A program made the position numbers and the translations under genes. 64,000 bases of DNA from the NCBI RefSeq assembly GCF_030009775.1, contig NZ_JASCTH010000017.1:62001-126000 (forward strand). The letters are read 5' to 3'. The notes below the pieces were generated by a model that had not been told where the DNA came from, did not search any database, and saw nothing but the letters and a program-made list of their open reading frames with translations. This document shows, in pieces, positions 61,633 through 64,000 of the stretch; positions within the stretch are counted from its first letter, which is position 1, and each line of letters starts with the position of its first letter. The DNA comes from Actinoplanes sandaracinus. Its GTDB lineage: Bacteria > Actinomycetota > Actinomycetes > Mycobacteriales > Micromonosporaceae.

Positions 61633-61998
61633 GTGACTCACGACTGGCTGGACAACGATGCGGGCCCGGTGGTGCGTCCCTATGCGATGACTCAGGGGCG
61701 TGTCGCCCCGGCGGACTGCGACTTCGACCTGGTCGCCTTCGTCGTGGCGACCGTCCCGGATCTGACCTCGGGGACGCATCTGCAGCCGGAGCACCACGCC
61801 ATCGTGGCCGCCGCCTGGGAGCCGATCTCGGTGGTGGAGCTCTCGTCCCAGCTCGACCTGTCGGTCGGCGTGGTCCGCGTGTTCCTCGGTGATCTACGCT
61901 CAGCGGGTCTCATCTCGCTGTACGAACCCCCGGCTGCCACGCAGCCGCATGACGTCGACGTACTCAAGGCGGTTGTCAATGGACTCCGTGCGCTCTGA
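61633..61998 (+). CDS. cvnC: DUF742 winged-helix protein (CvnC)
   Basis: A 121-residue DUF742 protein with VVRPYAMTQGRVAP and VFLGDLRSAGLI, the latter a winged-helix-like end. GTG start 61633. The following CvnD start lies inside its end (20-nt overlap). Confidence 0.95.
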   Translation: MTHDWLDNDAGPVVRPYAMTQGRVAPADCDFDLVAFVVATVPDLTSGTHLQPEHHAIVAAAWEPISVVELSSQLDLSVGVVRVFLGDLRSAGLISLYEPPAATQPHDVDVLKAVVNGLRAL

Positions 61999-62578
61999 CC
62001 GCAACGGCGGATCGTCGCGCATTCCCGTCGCTCTCAAGATCCTCATCGCGGGTGGGTTCGGGGCGGGTAAGACCACGATGGTCGGATCGGTGAGTGAGAT
62101 CCGGCCCCTCCAGACCGAAGAGGTCCTCACCGGCGCGGAGGGGGCCGATGACGTCTCCGGCGTCGAAACCAAGACGACCACGACGGTCACCATGGACTTC
62201 GGCCGGATCACGATCACCGAGGACCTCCAGCTCTACCTGTTCGGCACGCCGGGCCAGGACCGTTTCTGGTTCCTCTGGGACGAGTTGTCCCAGGGTGCGC
62301 TCGGTGCCGTGGTGCTGGCGGACACCCGCAGGCTGGCCGACTGCTTCCCGTCGATCGACTACTTCGAGCAGCGTGGCACGCCGTTCGTGGTGGCGGTGAA
62401 CTGCTTCGACACCGAGCACCAGTTCGCGCCGGAGGCGGTTGCCCGGGCTCTCGACCTGGACCCGGATGTGCCGGTCGTCCTCTTCGACGCCCGGAACCAG
62501 GTGGCCGCCCGCAACGTGCTGATCGAGCTGGTGGAGTACGTGGCCCGGCGCCAGCTCGCCGCGGCGGCCAGCCGGTGA
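61979..62578 (+). CDS. cvnD: Conservon small GTP-binding protein (CvnD)
   Basis: A 199-residue Ras-like ATP/GTP-binding protein. The P-loop is GGFGAGKTT, the switch region VETKTTTTVTMDFG, and the G3 motif LFGTPGQDRF. NKxD is replaced by VNCFD, as in other CvnD proteins. ATG 61979 overlaps CvnC by 20 nt. It is the output of the conservon complex at the membrane. Actinomycete conservons influence development and secondary metabolism. Confidence 0.95.
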   Translation: MDSVRSDRNGGSSRIPVALKILIAGGFGAGKTTMVGSVSEIRPLQTEEVLTGAEGADDVSGVETKTTTTVTMDFGRITITEDLQLYLFGTPGQDRFWFLWDELSQGALGAVVLADTRRLADCFPSIDYFEQRGTPFVVAVNCFDTEHQFAPEAVARALDLDPDVPVVLFDARNQVAARNVLIELVEYVARRQLAAAASR

Positions 62579-62609
62579 GGCGCCGCCGGATCGTCGTGGC
62601 CGCCGGCCG

Positions 62610-64000
62610 CTAGAGCGCCGGCGGCTGCAGTGTCATCTGCTCCGGCGGAACGCAGATCAGCCAGGGGCTGAGCCGCCGGACGGTCCGCTGCGGCAGCAGG
62701 CCGCGCATCGGCAGTTCCGCCGGGCTGCTGTACGGGCCCCGCTCGTATCGGTCGAGGACGATCCGGTGTGCCTCGATCGGGCTGATCCCCTGCAGCCGGG
62801 CCACTTCCTGGACCGGCGCGTGGTTGAGGTCGACGAGCCCGCCGTCGTCGAAGGACCGCAGCAGGTCGGGCCGCCCGATCCCGGCCTGCCGGGCTCCGCC
62901 GGGGTTGATCGCGGCGAACTGGCGGGCCAGTTCCCGCCGGGCCCGGGCGCGGTGGTTGTCGCCGGGGTGGGCGGCGAGAACCGCCCCGTGCACCGCGGCG
63001 ACCGGGATGAGGAGGAACCCGATCATGATGCCGGCTTCCTCGGTGGGGTTGAGCGGTTCGATCTCGACGTTGCTCGGGTCGATCAGCATCAGGAACATCA
63101 TCGTGACGAACATGGCGAAGTAGCCGGCCGCGACGATGACATCGCGCCGGGTCCGCCGCTGGACCGCCGCGTAGGCGAAGTAGAGCCAGCTGCCGAGCGA
63201 GCAGGTGACCAACGGCAGCATCGCGGCGAGGACCACCTCGGCCCAGGGAACGCCCTGGCGGCGAGGCGCGAACAGATGTCCGGGCAGGGGTCCGGCGCCC
63301 GACCATGCCGGCGGGTGCGGCGGCGCGGCGGCGTACGGAGCTTGCTGGTGCGCAGCGGCCTGGTGTGGGATCGGCGAGTGCGTGGCCGGTGAGTACGGCG
63401 CCGGCGAGTAGGGCGCGGGGGAGGAGGGCGGCGGCGAGTACGGCTGCACGCTCACCGGATCGGCCGGTGGCGGGGTGGGTTCCTGACGGCCGGCCCACGG
63501 GTCGACCGGCTCGGTGTAGAACGGCTCGTTGCGCAGGATCCGCCGGTGCGTCTCCTGGAGCCGATCGCCCGGTTCGGCGCCGAGCTCCTCCAGGAAATAC
63601 GCGCGGGCGTCGCGGAACACGGCCAGCGCCTCCGCCTGCCGCCCGCTCTGGTGCAGCGCGATCATCAGCTGTGCCCGCAGGCCTTCACGCAACGGGTACT
63701 CACGGATCAGGCGGGACAACTCGGACACCAGGCCGGTCTCGCCGCCGCGGGCCAGCCCGATCTCGGCCCACATCTCCCAGGCCGCGGCCTGTTCGTCGGC
63801 GAGCCCGTCGCGGGCGGCGTCGAAGAGCGGGCCGGTGAGGCCGCCGAGTGGTTCGCCGTGCCAGAGGTCGAGGGCGCGCCGCACGGTGCCGGCGGCGTCC
63901 TCGTGGCGGCCGGCCCGGCGTTCGGTGTCGGCGCGGGCCAGGGCGGCCCGGAAGTCGTCGACGTCGAGGGAGCCGACGTGCAGCACGTACCCGCCGTCGG
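62610..64000 (-). CDS. BTAD - membrane - helix-hairpin-helix fusion (5' end outside window)
   Basis: At least 463 residues; it continues beyond 64000. The visible N-terminus (GGYVLHVGSLDVDDFRAAL onward) is a bacterial transcriptional activation (BTAD) TPR domain of about 150 residues, as in AfsR/SARP regulators. A Pro/Ala/Tyr-rich linker (about 165-235) follows, then four membrane helices (about 245-340) and a C-terminal helix-hairpin-helix (GLVDLNHAPVQEVARLQGISP type). A DNA-binding winged helix would be expected further upstream. Such a membrane-bound BTAD protein is unusual. It converges with the conservon. Confidence 0.85.
   Translation of the reverse strand, partial: DGGYVLHVGSLDVDDFRAALARADTERRAGRHEDAAGTVRRALDLWHGEPLGGLTGPLFDAARDGLADEQAAAWEMWAEIGLARGGETGLVSELSRLIREYPLREGLRAQLMIALHQSGRQAEALAVFRDARAYFLEELGAEPGDRLQETHRRILRNEPFYTEPVDPWAGRQEPTPPPADPVSVQPYSPPPSSPAPYSPAPYSPATHSPIPHQAAAHQQAPYAAAPPHPPAWSGAGPLPGHLFAPRRQGVPWAEVVLAAMLPLVTCSLGSWLYFAYAAVQRRTRRDVIVAAGYFAMFVTMMFLMLIDPSNVEIEPLNPTEEAGIMIGFLLIPVAAVHGAVLAAHPGDNHRARARRELARQFAAINPGGARQAGIGRPDLLRSFDDGGLVDLNHAPVQEVARLQGISPIEAHRIVLDRYERGPYSSPAELPMRGLLPQRTVRRLSPWLICVPPEQMTLQPPAL

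Overview
This is a 64 kb stretch of a high-GC actinomycete chromosome. Third codon positions are almost always G or C, GTG and TTG starts are common, and several markers point to a filamentous actinobacterium, most likely Micromonosporaceae (Actinoplanes-like): a complete conservon (cvnABCD), an XRE-DUF5753/DUF397 pair, a GPP34 protein, a BTAD protein and several secreted Ala/Pro-rich proteins. The genus is inference from gene content. I see no rRNA, tRNA, CRISPR array, transposase or prophage. Both ends cut through genes: a sulfatase on the left and a BTAD protein on the right.

Left part (1-18.6 kb): sulfatase, CYP107-like P450, a FIMAH-type anchored protein, an HTH regulator with a short-chain dehydrogenase, a divergent DUF305/LVIVD pair, a PucR regulator divergent from a secreted beta-propeller, a PAS-GGDEF diguanylate cyclase, two small hypothetical genes, the XRE/DUF397 pair, and a tightly coupled GPP34 - amino-acid permease - acetyltransferase operon.

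Centre (19-36.3 kb): a carbohydrate-utilisation region. A secreted GH5 endoglucanase would cut a beta-glucan backbone outside the cell. A lipoprotein plus two LplB/LplC-type permeases, with no ATPase in the locus, would import oligosaccharides. Cytoplasmic GH3, GH95 (alpha-L-fucosidase/galactosidase type) and GH42 (beta-galactosidase) enzymes would dismantle them, and a ROK repressor sits in the middle. The enzyme set fits fucosylated or galactosylated xyloglucan, although no GH31 alpha-xylosidase is present. Several promoters carry readable operators: CebR-like boxes before GH5 and in the ROK/transporter gap, a XylR-type ROK box before the transporter, and a shared GTTTAGT-N4-AAACTA element before GH5 and between the divergent GH95 and GH42 genes. 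A minisatellite-rich, gene-poor stretch (20.8-23.6 kb) around a LysE exporter interrupts the region.

Right part (36.3-64 kb): a GlxA-type regulator divergent from a rhodanese, an AldO-like alditol oxidase, an MHYT membrane sensor, a KAS III-like synthase behind a structured leader, a PRC-barrel protein, a Gly/Asp-Arg repeat secreted protein, a striking flippase-HXXXD acyltransferase fusion, CorA, a DrrAB-like exporter with a divergent WYL regulator, two overlapping GNATs divergent from a GH20 hexosaminidase, a CYP152 peroxygenase, an M48 membrane protease, two tandem related proteins, the conservon, and a BTAD-membrane-helix-hairpin-helix fusion running off the end.
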